From: Burkholderiales bacterium
GTDB lineage: Bacteria > Pseudomonadota > Gammaproteobacteria > Burkholderiales > Burkholderiaceae_C
Length of the DNA stretch: 24,707 bases
NCBI GenBank assembly: GCA_011391855.1
Contig: JAABPT010000035.1
Span: 1-24,707, forward strand
Direction of reading: 5' to 3'
This document shows, piece by piece, positions 8,529 through 16,033 of the stretch. Below the pieces are notes generated by a model that did no database searches, was not told the origin of the DNA, and worked only from the letters and a program-made list of their open reading frames with translations. The position numbers and the translations under genes were made by a program. Position 1 is the stretch's first letter, and each line of letters opens with the position of its first letter.

Positions 8529-8544
8529 CTTGCGCTGGCGCAAG
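8529..8544. repeat. Perfect inverted repeat after the permease gene
   Basis: CTTGCGCTGGCGCAAG is a 7+7 inverted repeat with a 2-base centre, 21 bases after the rutG-like stop. It lacks a T-run on either strand, so it may be a weak terminator, a protein-binding site for lctP control, or chance. The rest of the 227-bp gap (8508-8734) contains an A-rich patch near 8603-8612 and no recognisable gene. Confidence 0.3.
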
Positions 8545-8734
8545 AAAGTTCGGCCGCGGCATGAGGGCTATCCCGGGATGAACATGCGCCGCCGCTCGGG
8601 TTAAAAAGAATTCGTAGTTCGCAGGCGCCCAGACTGCCGAACATGCACGACATTTGCAGCCCCGGGCGCCATCGCAGACAAGGGCCCGCGAGCGGTCGTA
8701 TCCGGATTCGCAAGCCCCAACCAAGGAGACAAAC

Positions 8735-10438
8735 ATGAACCTGGGACTGCAGGCACTGCTGGCATTCACGCCCATCGCCCTGTCCGGCATCTTGCTGGTG
8801 GGGCTTGCCTGGCCGGCCAAGCGGGCGATGCCGCTGGTCTACGTGGTGACCGCGATCATCGCGCTGTTCGCCTGGGGCGTGAGCTTCAACCGCGTCGCCG
8901 CGGCCACGCTCGAGGGCCTGATCATCACGGTGCAGGTGCTGTGGATCATCTTCGGCGCGCTGCTGCTGCTCAATACGCTCAAGCATTCCGGCGGCATTGC
9001 CAGCATCCGCAGCGGCTTCGCCCGCATCAGCCCCGACCGGCGGGTACAGGTGATCCTCATCGCCTGGCTCTTCGGCTCCTTCATCGAAGGTGCCTCGGGT
9101 TTCGGCACGCCGGCCGCGGTGGCCGGCCCGCTGATGGTGGCGGTGGGCTTCCCGGCGCTGGCCGCGGTGATGTTCGGCATGATGATCCAGTCCACGCCGG
9201 TGTCCTTCGGCGCCGTCGGCACGCCGCTGCTGGTGGGTGTGCAGGGCGGCCTGCAGCGCGAGCAGATGACCACGGCACTGCAGGCGCAGGGGCAGGGTTG
9301 GCCCGACTTCTTCAACGTCGTGGTGAGCCAGGTGGCGATCGGCCACGCCATCTGCGGCACCATGATCCCGGTGCTGCTGGTGGTCTTCATGACGCGCTAC
9401 TTCGGTCGCAACCGTTCGTGGACCGAGGGCCTGGCGATCCTGCCGTTCGCACTGTTCTCGGCCTTTGCCTTCACCATACCCTACGCACTGGCCGGCGTCT
9501 TCCTGGGCCCCGAATTCCCGTCGCTGCTGGGCGCGCTGATCGGGCTCGGCGTGGTGTCCTTCGCGGCGCGTGCCGGCTTCCTGGTGCCCAAGAAGAGCTG
9601 GGACTTCGCCGACCCCAAGGAGTGGCCCGCCGAGTGGATGGGCAGCATCGAGATGAAGCTCGACGAGATCGGCAGCCGCAAGATCCCCACCCTGGTGGCC
9701 TGGCTGCCCTACCTGATGCTGGCCACCCTCCTGGTGCTCAGCCGCACCGTGCCGGACTTCAAGAACATGCTCACCGCGGTGGCCTTCAACGCGAAGAACA
9801 TCCTCGGCGAGACCGGCATCAGCGGCGGCTTCCAGCCGCTGTACCTGCCCGGCGGCATCCTGGTCTTCGTGTGCCTGGTGACGATCTTCCTGCACCGCAT
9901 GAAGCTGCAGGACTTCGGCAAGGCGGTGCATGAATCCGGCGGCACGCTGCTGGGCGCCGGATTCGTGCTCGTGTTCACCGTGCCGATGGTGCGCATCATG
10001 ATCCAGTCGGGCGTGAACGCGAACGACTTCACGAGCATGCCCATCGCCATGGCGCATTGGGTGGCGGACTCGGTCGGCGACGTCTATCCCTTCTTCGCGC
10101 CCACCGTGGGGGCGTTGGGCGCCTTCCTCGCCGGGTCGAACACCGTCTCCAACCTGATGCTCAGCCAGTACCAGTACAGCGTGGCGCAGGCCCTGTCGGT
10201 CAGCGGCGCCACCATGGTGGCGGCGCAGTCGATCGGTGCCGCCGCCGGCAACATGATTGCCATCCACAACGTGGTGGCGGCCTCGGCCACCGTCGGCGTC
10301 ATGGGTCGCGAGGGGCTGACGCTGCGCCGCACCGTGATCCCCACCATCTACTACGTGGTGCTCGCCGGAACGCTGACGATGGTTTCGATGTACGTGCTGA
10401 AGATCGGCGACCCGCTGCTCGGCGTGGCCTTGAAATGA
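8735..10438 (+). CDS. lctP: L-lactate permease family transporter (LctP/LldP)
   Basis: Polytopic inner-membrane symporter of 567 residues for lactate and probably glycolate. Family landmarks are LWIIFGALLLLNTLKHSG, GSFIEGASGFGTPAAV, QSTPVSFGAVGTPLL, FLHRMKLQDF and FLAGSNTVSNLMLSQYQ. Length and many hydrophobic segments fit the LctP family (about 550-600 aa). The start at 8735 is set by a good AAGGAGA site 7 nt upstream; the open frame extends further left but that part is non-coding. No lactate dehydrogenase gene is adjacent. It is convergent with the EamA exporter. Given the sugar-acid locus to the right, glycolate or a related 2-hydroxy acid is a possible substrate. Confidence 0.93.
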   Translation: MNLGLQALLAFTPIALSGILLVGLAWPAKRAMPLVYVVTAIIALFAWGVSFNRVAAATLEGLIITVQVLWIIFGALLLLNTLKHSGGIASIRSGFARISPDRRVQVILIAWLFGSFIEGASGFGTPAAVAGPLMVAVGFPALAAVMFGMMIQSTPVSFGAVGTPLLVGVQGGLQREQMTTALQAQGQGWPDFFNVVVSQVAIGHAICGTMIPVLLVVFMTRYFGRNRSWTEGLAILPFALFSAFAFTIPYALAGVFLGPEFPSLLGALIGLGVVSFAARAGFLVPKKSWDFADPKEWPAEWMGSIEMKLDEIGSRKIPTLVAWLPYLMLATLLVLSRTVPDFKNMLTAVAFNAKNILGETGISGGFQPLYLPGGILVFVCLVTIFLHRMKLQDFGKAVHESGGTLLGAGFVLVFTVPMVRIMIQSGVNANDFTSMPIAMAHWVADSVGDVYPFFAPTVGALGAFLAGSNTVSNLMLSQYQYSVAQALSVSGATMVAAQSIGAAAGNMIAIHNVVAASATVGVMGREGLTLRRTVIPTIYYVVLAGTLTMVSMYVLKIGDPLLGVALK

Positions 10439-10453
10439 TCGAAGTCACCCGGA

Positions 10454-10485
10454 CCCGGCGCGGGCCTCACGTGGCGCGCGCCGGG
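10454..10485. terminator. Candidate hairpin between convergent lctP and EamA genes
   Basis: CCCGGCGCG (10454-10462) pairs perfectly with CGCGCCGGG (10477-10485) around a 14-base loop, giving a 9-bp all-GC stem in the 28-bp gap between convergent stops and the last codons of the EamA gene. There is no T-run on either side, so an intrinsic terminator is only possible; pausing or Rho-dependent ending is more likely. Confidence 0.35.
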
Positions 10486-11363
10486 CGCGTGGCCACGTAG
10501 ACGCTGCCCAGGCTCAGCGCCATGCCGATCAGCGACGCCAGGCTGGGCCGCCAGCCTTCGAACGCCGCCGATACCGCCAGCGCGATCACCGGCACCAGCA
10601 CACCCGTGAGGGCAGCGCGCGCCGGGCCCTCGCGCTGCACCAGCTTGAAGTACAGCAGGAAGGCCAGCACCGAGCCCACTGCAGCGAGGTAGACCAGGGT
10701 GCCCCACCACAGCGCCGTGTGGCCGACGCGCCAGCCCGCCCCAGACCCGCCCGCGGCCAGCAGCAGACCGAGGGCGCCGTAGGCCATGCCCCAGGCCAGC
10801 ATGGGCACCAGCGGCACGCCACGACGCGACAGCATCAGCGTGAGGGCGTTGCCGGTGCAGGCGCAGGCCACCGCGCCCAGGCCGAACGCCAGCCCCACCC
10901 AGGCCTGCGGCCGCGCGCCGGCCGCCATCACCTCGGGCCAGAAGATCAGCGCCACACCCGCCACGCCGGCCGCCGCCGACGCCGCGAAACGCCGCGTGAT
11001 CGGCTGGCCGAAGAACCAGGCGCCTGTGGCCGCGTTGCCGAACACCATCAGCGAGAACAGCACCGCGACCAGGCCCGAGGGCACATGGCGTTCAGCCTCG
11101 TACACGCCCCAGTAGTTCAACCCGAACTGCACCGCGCCCGTCAGCATCAGCCACGGCTGCAGTCGCGCCGGCAGGCGCCAGGCCTCGCCGCGCCAGGCCG
11201 CGATGGCGAACAGCAGCACCGACGCCAGCGCGAAGCGCCAGGCCACCGCATGCATCGCCGGCACCTCCGCCAGCTGGTACAGGATCACGTGCCAGGTGGA
11301 AGCCCAGATCAGCGTGGGGCCCCAGAACAGCAGGCGGGGAGAGTCGAAGCGAGGTCTTGGCAA
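10467..11363 (-). CDS. EamA-family (drug/metabolite) transporter
   Basis: Inner-membrane exporter of about 298 residues with the two-repeat EamA layout. It starts with LLFWGPTLIWASTWHVI, continues with VPAMHAVAWRFALA, then GLNYWGVYEAERHVPSGLVAVL (repeat 1), and repeat 2 includes RRGVPLVPMLAWGMAYGALGL and AALTGVLVPVIALAVSA. Substrate is unknown; the family covers amino acid and metabolite export. The frame has no ATG near the expected N-terminus, so I place the start at a TTG (11363) just before FDSPRLLFWG. A TACAGT -10-like box on the minus strand at 11414-11419 would fit transcription shortly upstream. Start is uncertain by up to tens of codons. It may follow trx in the same direction, 178 bp downstream. 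Confidence 0.88.
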   Translation of the reverse strand: MPRPRFDSPRLLFWGPTLIWASTWHVILYQLAEVPAMHAVAWRFALASVLLFAIAAWRGEAWRLPARLQPWLMLTGAVQFGLNYWGVYEAERHVPSGLVAVLFSLMVFGNAATGAWFFGQPITRRFAASAAAGVAGVALIFWPEVMAAGARPQAWVGLAFGLGAVACACTGNALTLMLSRRGVPLVPMLAWGMAYGALGLLLAAGGSGAGWRVGHTALWWGTLVYLAAVGSVLAFLLYFKLVQREGPARAALTGVLVPVIALAVSAAFEGWRPSLASLIGMALSLGSVYVATRPARAT

Positions 11364-11541
11364 GGCGGGCCCGTGGGGTCGACCGGGCGCATGGCGGCGC
11401 CCGGCAGGGCGCCACTGTAGGGCACTGCGCGCCGCCACGGGCCACGCCTGCACTGGGATGAAACCGCGAATCCCGTCCCACGCCGGCCAAGGCCGCTTCG
11501 ACTCGTTCGAGCCGTGGCCGGCGGCGTCGCCTGCCGACCGC

Positions 11542-11871
11542 TCAACCGACGGCGTTGTCCACGAACGCAGCGAGCGCATGGGCCGACAACGCACCGGCGC
11601 GTGCCGCCAGGACCTGGCCGTTGCTGACGAGGAGCAGCGTGGGCACGCTGCGGATGCCCACCTCGCCGGCGATGCCGGTGAATTCGTCGACGTCGAGCTT
11701 CATCACCCGCAAGCGGTCCTGCCGATCGGCGGCGAACCGTTCCAGCGTGGGCGCGAAGGCCTTGCACGGCCCGCACCACTCGGCGTAGAAATCGACCAGG
11801 ACGGGCGTGCCGTCGCTGCCGAGCACGGCGCGGGCTTCGGCCTCGGTGGCGGGAACGATGACCTGCGACAT
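11542..11871 (-). CDS. Thioredoxin
   Basis: A 109-residue thioredoxin. The redox site is WCGPC (residues 33-37 region, in DFYAEWCGPCKAF) and the cis-proline loop is SVPTLLL. It reduces protein disulfides in the cytoplasm; no signal peptide is present. The start ATG at 11871 follows a GAAGG ribosome site on the minus strand, and a long open frame that continues upstream on this strand is only the shadow of the genes to the right. It diverges from the dehydratase gene, with a 267-bp shared upstream region. It could be a second thioredoxin rather than the main trxA. Confidence 0.93.
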   Translation of the reverse strand: MSQVIVPATEAEARAVLGSDGTPVLVDFYAEWCGPCKAFAPTLERFAADRQDRLRVMKLDVDEFTGIAGEVGIRSVPTLLLVSNGQVLAARAGALSAHALAAFVDNAVG

Positions 11872-12072
11872 GACGAAACCTTCAGAGAGCAAAAAACCCC
11901 CATCGACATTTTCCAGCACCCTGCGCCGCCGCCGCAAAGGTCCGCCCAGCCGGCCGATCCGCGGCCCCCCGCTCACTGCGCTTCGGGTTCGGCACCGCCT
12001 CGGCCACCCGGTCGGTTCCTTGGCGGCACCTCGACATGTCAGACCCTGTGGCTGTGGCGCATCATTATTCAT

Positions 12073-12101
12073 TTGATCGGCAGGTGTTTGACCCCTACGC
12101 T
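12073..12101 (+). promoter_or_regulatory. Candidate sigma-70 promoter for the sugar-acid cluster
   Basis: TTGATC (12073-12078) and TACGCT (12096-12101) are separated by exactly 17 bases and lie 37 bases before the dehydratase ATG. They sit in an AT-rich patch (12059-12078) that stands out in this GC-rich window. The rest of the 267-bp divergent region (11872-12138) has no gene that I can support. Confidence 0.4.
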
Positions 12102-12138
12102 TCGCCATCCCACCAACGCCACCCGCGGGTAAAAGAAC

Positions 12139-13878
12139 ATGCCAGACCAACCCAAACGCCCCCTGCGCTCCGCCGCCTGGTTCGGCAGCGCCGACAAGAA
12201 CGGCTTCATGTACCGCAGCTGGATGAAGAACCAGGGCATCCCGGACCACGAATTCCAGGGTCGTCCGGTCATCGGCATCTGCAACACCTGGTCGGAATTG
12301 ACGCCGTGCAACGCGCACTTCCGCAAGCTGGCCGAGCACGTCAAGCGCGGCATCTCCGAGGCCGGCGGCTTCCCGGTGGAATTCCCGGTCTTCTCCAACG
12401 GCGAGTCCAACCTGCGGCCCACCGCGATGCTGACGCGCAACCTGGCCAGCATGGATGTGGAGGAGTCGATCCGCGGCAACCCGATCGACGCCGTGGTGCT
12501 GCTGGTGGGCTGCGACAAGACCACGCCGGCGCTGCTGATGGGCGCGGCCAGCTGCGACCTGCCAACCATCGTCGTCACTGGCGGCCCCATGCTCAATGGC
12601 AAGCACCAGGGCCGCGATATCGGTTCCGGCACCGTGGTCTGGCAGTTGCACGAGGCGGTGAAGGCCGGGCAGATCACGCTCAACGAATTCATGTCGGCCG
12701 AGGCGGGCATGTCGCGTTCGGCGGGCACCTGCAACACCATGGGCACGGCCTCCACGATGGCCTGCATGGCCGAATCGCTGGGCACCTCGCTGCCGCACAA
12801 CGCGGCCATTCCCGCCGTCGATTCGCGCCGCTATGTGCTGGCGCACCTGTCGGGCATGCGCATCGTCGACATGGTGTGGGAAGACCTGAAGCTGTCGCGC
12901 ATCCTCACGCGCGAGGCCTTCGAGAACGCCATCCGCGTCAACGCCGCCATCGGCGGCTCCACCAACGCCGTGATCCACTTGAAGGCCATTGCCGGCCGCG
13001 TCGGCGTGCCGCTGGAACTGGAAGACTGGACGCGCGTGGGCAAGGGCACGCCGACGCTGGTGGACCTGCAGCCCTCGGGCCGCTTCCTGATGGAAGACTT
13101 CTATTACGCCGGCGGCCTGCCCGGCGTGCTGCGCCGGCTCGGCGAAGCCGGCCTGCTGCCGCACAAGGACGCGCTCACGGTCAACGGCCAGTCGATCTGG
13201 GCCAACGTGCACGACGCACCGATCCACAATGCCGAGGTGATCCGCCCGCTGGACCAGCCGCTGGTCGCCGACGGCAGCATGTGCATCCTGCGCGGCAACC
13301 TGGCGCCGCGCGGCGCCGTGCTCAAGCCCTCGGCGGCCACGCCGGCGCTGATGAAGCACCGCGGCCGTGCGGTGGTGTTCGAGGACTTCGACCACTACAA
13401 GGCGCGCATCGTCGACCCGGATCTGGACGTGGATGCGAATTCGGTGCTGGTGATGAAGAACTGCGGCCCCATGGGCTACCCCGGCATGGCCGAGGTCGGC
13501 AATATGGGCCTGCCGCCCAAGCTGCTGGCGCAAGGCATCACCGACATGGTGCGCATCTCCGACGCGCGCATGAGCGGCACGGCCTACGGCACGGTGGTGC
13601 TGCACGTGGCGCCGGAAGCTGCCGCCGGCGGGCCGCTGGCCATCGTTCGTGACGGCGACTGGATCAGCCTGGACAGCCACGCCGGCCAGCTGAGCCTGGA
13701 AGTGAGCGACGCGGACATCGCACAGCGCCTGGCCGAGCGCCAGCCGTCGGCAGCAATGCCGATGAAGGGCGGCTACCAGCAGCTCTACGTCGAACACGTG
13801 TTGCAGGCCGACGAAGGCTGCGATTTCGACTTCCTGGTCGGCTGCCGTGGCGCCGCGGTGCCCAGGCACTCGCACTGA
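12139..13878 (+). CDS. IlvD/EDD-family sugar-acid dehydratase (pentonate/arabinonate dehydratase type)
   Basis: Fe-S dehydratase of 579 residues that removes water from a sugar acid to give a 2-keto-3-deoxy acid. It belongs to the pentonate/hexonate branch of the IlvD/EDD family rather than to biosynthetic IlvD: the start MYRSWMKNQG and the length equal those of Rhizobium L-arabinonate dehydratase. The [2Fe-2S] ligands fall at Cys57 (TPCN), Cys125 (GCDKTTPA) and Cys198 (AGTCNTMG). Lys127 is the presumed carbamylated lysine and Ser478 (ARMSGT) the catalytic base; all are two residues behind the Rhizobium numbering as I recall it. It is first in an eleven-gene plus-strand run and is 39 bp before the DapA-like gene. 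The exact substrate (arabinonate, xylonate, lyxonate or even a tetronate) is not determined by the sequence. Confidence 0.9.
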   Translation: MPDQPKRPLRSAAWFGSADKNGFMYRSWMKNQGIPDHEFQGRPVIGICNTWSELTPCNAHFRKLAEHVKRGISEAGGFPVEFPVFSNGESNLRPTAMLTRNLASMDVEESIRGNPIDAVVLLVGCDKTTPALLMGAASCDLPTIVVTGGPMLNGKHQGRDIGSGTVVWQLHEAVKAGQITLNEFMSAEAGMSRSAGTCNTMGTASTMACMAESLGTSLPHNAAIPAVDSRRYVLAHLSGMRIVDMVWEDLKLSRILTREAFENAIRVNAAIGGSTNAVIHLKAIAGRVGVPLELEDWTRVGKGTPTLVDLQPSGRFLMEDFYYAGGLPGVLRRLGEAGLLPHKDALTVNGQSIWANVHDAPIHNAEVIRPLDQPLVADGSMCILRGNLAPRGAVLKPSAATPALMKHRGRAVVFEDFDHYKARIVDPDLDVDANSVLVMKNCGPMGYPGMAEVGNMGLPPKLLAQGITDMVRISDARMSGTAYGTVVLHVAPEAAAGGPLAIVRDGDWISLDSHAGQLSLEVSDADIAQRLAERQPSAAMPMKGGYQQLYVEHVLQADEGCDFDFLVGCRGAAVPRHSH

Positions 13879-13917
13879 ACCTGAACCCGCATGCCGTCCG
13901 CCACCGAAAGACCCGCG

Positions 13918-14853
13918 ATGAGCCCCACTGCCCCCCGCCAGGCGCGCTACCGGGGCGTCTTCCCCGTCGTGCCAACCACCTTCACCGAGAACGGCGAGCT
14001 CGACCTCGCCAGCCAGCGGCGCTGCGTCGACTTCATGATCGACGCCGGCTCCAACGGCCTGTGCATCCTGGCCAATTTTTCCGAGCAATTCCTGCTCTCG
14101 GACGAAGAGCGCGAGCTGCTGACGCGGGCGATCCTGGAGCATGTGGCCGGCCGCGTGCCGGTCATCGTCACCACCACCCACTTCAGCACGCGCGTGTGCG
14201 CCGAACGCAGCCGCCGCGCGCAGGACATGGGCGCGGCCATGGTGATGGTCATGCCGCCGTACCACGGCGCCACCTTCCGCGTGCCCGAGGAAAAGATCCA
14301 CGCCTTCTATGCCGGCCTGTCCGACGCGCTGCGCATCCCCATCATGATCCAGGACGCACCGGCCAGCGGCACGATGCTGTCGCCGGCCTTCCTGGCCCGC
14401 ATGGCCACCGAGATCGAGCAGGTGTCGTATTTCAAGATCGAGACGGCCGGCGCAGCGTCCAAGCTGCGCGAGCTCATCCGCTTGGGCGGCAGCGCCGTCG
14501 AAGGACCGTGGGACGGCGAGGAAGCCATCACCCTGCTGCCCGACCTCGATGCGGGAGCCACCGGCGCCATGACCGGCGGAGGCTATCCCGACGGTATCCG
14601 GCGCATCATCGACGCCTACGTCGCCGGTCGGCGCGAAGAGGCCCTGGCCGCCTACCAGCAGTGGCTGCCTCTGATCAATTTCGAGAACCGCCAGGGTGGC
14701 ATCCTCAGCGCCAAGGCGCTGATGAAGGCCGGCGGCCTGATCGACTGCGAAGCGCCGCGCCACCCCTGGCCCGAGATGCATCCTGCCGTGCGCGCCGGCC
14801 TGCTGGAGACCGCGCGGCGCCTGGATCCGCTGGTGCTGCGCTGGGGCCGATGA
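13918..14853 (+). CDS. DapA-fold lyase (2-keto-3-deoxy sugar-acid dehydratase or aldolase)
   Basis: Class I (Schiff-base) lyase of the dihydrodipicolinate synthase superfamily, 311 residues from this start. The Schiff-base lysine is Lys173 in YFKIETAG. At the spot of the catalytic tyrosine of DapA/NanA (YN[VI]P, 28 residues before the lysine) it has IQDAP with Gln145. This pattern is what I recall for keto-deoxy-arabonate dehydratase-like members, and it argues against true DapA. With the IlvD/EDD enzyme just upstream, the probable job is to process the 2-keto-3-deoxy acid, by dehydration (to 2-oxoglutarate semialdehyde if C5) or by aldol cleavage. An in-frame ATG at 13891 would add nine residues; neither start has a strong ribosome site. 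Confidence 0.85.
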   Translation: MSPTAPRQARYRGVFPVVPTTFTENGELDLASQRRCVDFMIDAGSNGLCILANFSEQFLLSDEERELLTRAILEHVAGRVPVIVTTTHFSTRVCAERSRRAQDMGAAMVMVMPPYHGATFRVPEEKIHAFYAGLSDALRIPIMIQDAPASGTMLSPAFLARMATEIEQVSYFKIETAGAASKLRELIRLGGSAVEGPWDGEEAITLLPDLDAGATGAMTGGGYPDGIRRIIDAYVAGRREEALAAYQQWLPLINFENRQGGILSAKALMKAGGLIDCEAPRHPWPEMHPAVRAGLLETARRLDPLVLRWGR

Positions 14854-14922
14854 CGCGAGCCTGGGCAACCCCCTGTTTCCGTTCACACGTTCACGACCCG
14901 AAGAGAAAAAGGCAGAGACACC

Positions 14923-15987
14923 ATGTTGAAGACACCACGATGCCCCACCGGGGGCTGCCACGTCGTCATCACCGGCGGCGCCGGTTTCCTGGGCCTGCGC
15001 CTGGCGCGCACCCTGCTGGCGAACGGCCAGCTGTCACTGGCCGGCGCGCCGCCGGTGGCGATGGCCAAGCTGACGCTGGTCGACCGCGTGGCGCCGCCTG
15101 CCGACCTGATGGCCGACGAGCGCGTCGCCGCCGTCACCGGCGACCTGCACGAACTGCTGACGCACAAGGACCGCGCGGCGGCGGCCTTCGACGCCAGCGT
15201 CGACGCGGTCTTCCACCTCGCGGCGGCGGTCAGCGGCGAATGCGAAGCCGATTTCGACCTCGGCATGCGCAGCAATCTTGCTGCCACCCAGGCCTTGCTC
15301 GAGGTCTGCCGGGCGCTGAAGACGGCGCCGATCGTCGTCTTCTCCAGTTCGCTGGCGGTGTTCGGGCACGCGCCCGGGCTGCCGCTGCCCGCGGTCATCG
15401 AAGACCTCACGCTGCCCACGCCGCAAAGCAGCTACGGCATCCAGAAATTCATCGGCGAACAACTGGTGGCCGACTTCTCGCGCAAGGGCTTCGTGCGCGG
15501 CCGCAGCGTGCGCCTGATGACCGTGAGCGTGCGCCCCGGCCGACCCAACGGCGCGGCTTCCAGCTTCCTGAGCGGCATGTTGCGCGAGCCGCTGGCGGGC
15601 GTGCGGGCCACCTGCCCGGTGCCGGCCGACACCCCAGTGGCCTTGTCGTCGCCGGCGCGCACGATCCAGGGTCTGGTCTGCGCCGCCGAGTCCAGCGACG
15701 AGGCCTGGGGCCCGCGCATCGCACTCACGCTGCCGGCGCTGACCACCACGCCGGCGGAGATGGCGGCGGCGCTGGAGCGCGTGGCCGGCCCCGCCGCCAC
15801 GGCGCTGATCGACTGGACGCCCGACGCCGCCATCCACAACATCGTGAAGACCTGGCCGGCGCGCATCAACGCGCAGCGGGCCCGCGGCCTGGGCCTGCTG
15901 CCCGAGGCCAGCTTCGAGCAGATCATCAGGGACTACGTTCGGGAGAACCCTGAGGCCGTCGTCCTGGCAACGGGCGGACAATCCTAA
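14923..15987 (+). CDS. denD: D-erythronate dehydrogenase-like NAD-dependent SDR
   Basis: Extended short-chain dehydrogenase/epimerase of 354 residues. It has the Rossmann motif GGAGFLG (18-24), the mid-region HLAAAVSGECEADFD, and the Ser/Tyr/Lys set Ser142-143, Tyr171 and Lys175 (SSYGIQK). The VRPGRPNGAASSFLSG segment and the C-terminal LPEASFEQIIRDY resemble DenD, which oxidises D-erythronate to 2-oxo-tetronate. The naming rests on this resemblance plus the otnK/otnC/otnI/ltnD genes in the same run. The ATG follows an A-rich, GGCAGAG ribosome region. It ends 46 bp before dctP, with a regulator-like palindrome in the gap. Confidence 0.85.
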   Translation: MLKTPRCPTGGCHVVITGGAGFLGLRLARTLLANGQLSLAGAPPVAMAKLTLVDRVAPPADLMADERVAAVTGDLHELLTHKDRAAAAFDASVDAVFHLAAAVSGECEADFDLGMRSNLAATQALLEVCRALKTAPIVVFSSSLAVFGHAPGLPLPAVIEDLTLPTPQSSYGIQKFIGEQLVADFSRKGFVRGRSVRLMTVSVRPGRPNGAASSFLSGMLREPLAGVRATCPVPADTPVALSSPARTIQGLVCAAESSDEAWGPRIALTLPALTTTPAEMAAALERVAGPAATALIDWTPDAAIHNIVKTWPARINAQRARGLGLLPEASFEQIIRDYVRENPEAVVLATGGQS

Positions 15988-15988
15988 G

Positions 15989-15999
15989 TTGTCATACAA
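15989..15999. promoter_or_regulatory. Candidate GntR/FCD operator upstream of dctP
   Basis: TTGTCATACAA is a perfect palindrome of the form TTGT-N3-ACAA, which fits the T-N-G-T-N3-A-C-N-A consensus bound by FadR/FCD-type GntR regulators. It lies two bases after the denD stop and 35 bases before the dctP start. The FCD-type regulator at 18921-19757 in the same locus is the natural candidate to bind it; binding is inferred. Confidence 0.6.
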
Positions 16000-16020
16000 G
16001 TTTGACCATCCATCGTTTCT

Positions 16021-16026
16021 GAGGAG
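16021..16026 (+). promoter_or_regulatory. Ribosome binding site that sets the dctP GTG start
   Basis: GAGGAG lies 7 bases before the GTG at 16034. This rules out the longer reading from a TTG at 15989, which would run through the operator and spoil the signal peptide. Confidence 0.75.
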
Positions 16027-16033
16027 CCAACCA

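Noticed and set aside
5922..8543. 873-aa minus-strand open frame opposite the esterase and permease genes
   Set aside because: It crosses two well-supported plus-strand genes and their gap, with a His/Arg/Gln-rich composition typical of shadow frames.
8399..10267. 622-aa minus-strand open frame opposite lctP
   Set aside because: Shadow of the hydrophobic lctP codons; no domain visible.
12139..13878. Biosynthetic dihydroxy-acid dehydratase (ilvD)
   Set aside because: The sequence pattern and length match the aldonate-dehydratase branch and the context is catabolic, with no branched-chain amino acid genes nearby.
13918..14853. dapA (lysine biosynthesis)
   Set aside because: The YN[VI]P tyrosine motif is missing and the neighbours are sugar-acid genes.
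11872..14961. Long minus-strand extension upstream of thioredoxin (1139-aa open frame)
   Set aside because: Thioredoxin starts at 11871 with a ribosome site; the extension runs antisense through the dehydratase and DapA-like genes.
15989..16033. TTG start for DctP at 15989
   Set aside because: It would place the operator inside the gene and add 15 residues before the signal peptide; GAGGAG upstream of the GTG at 16034 fits better.
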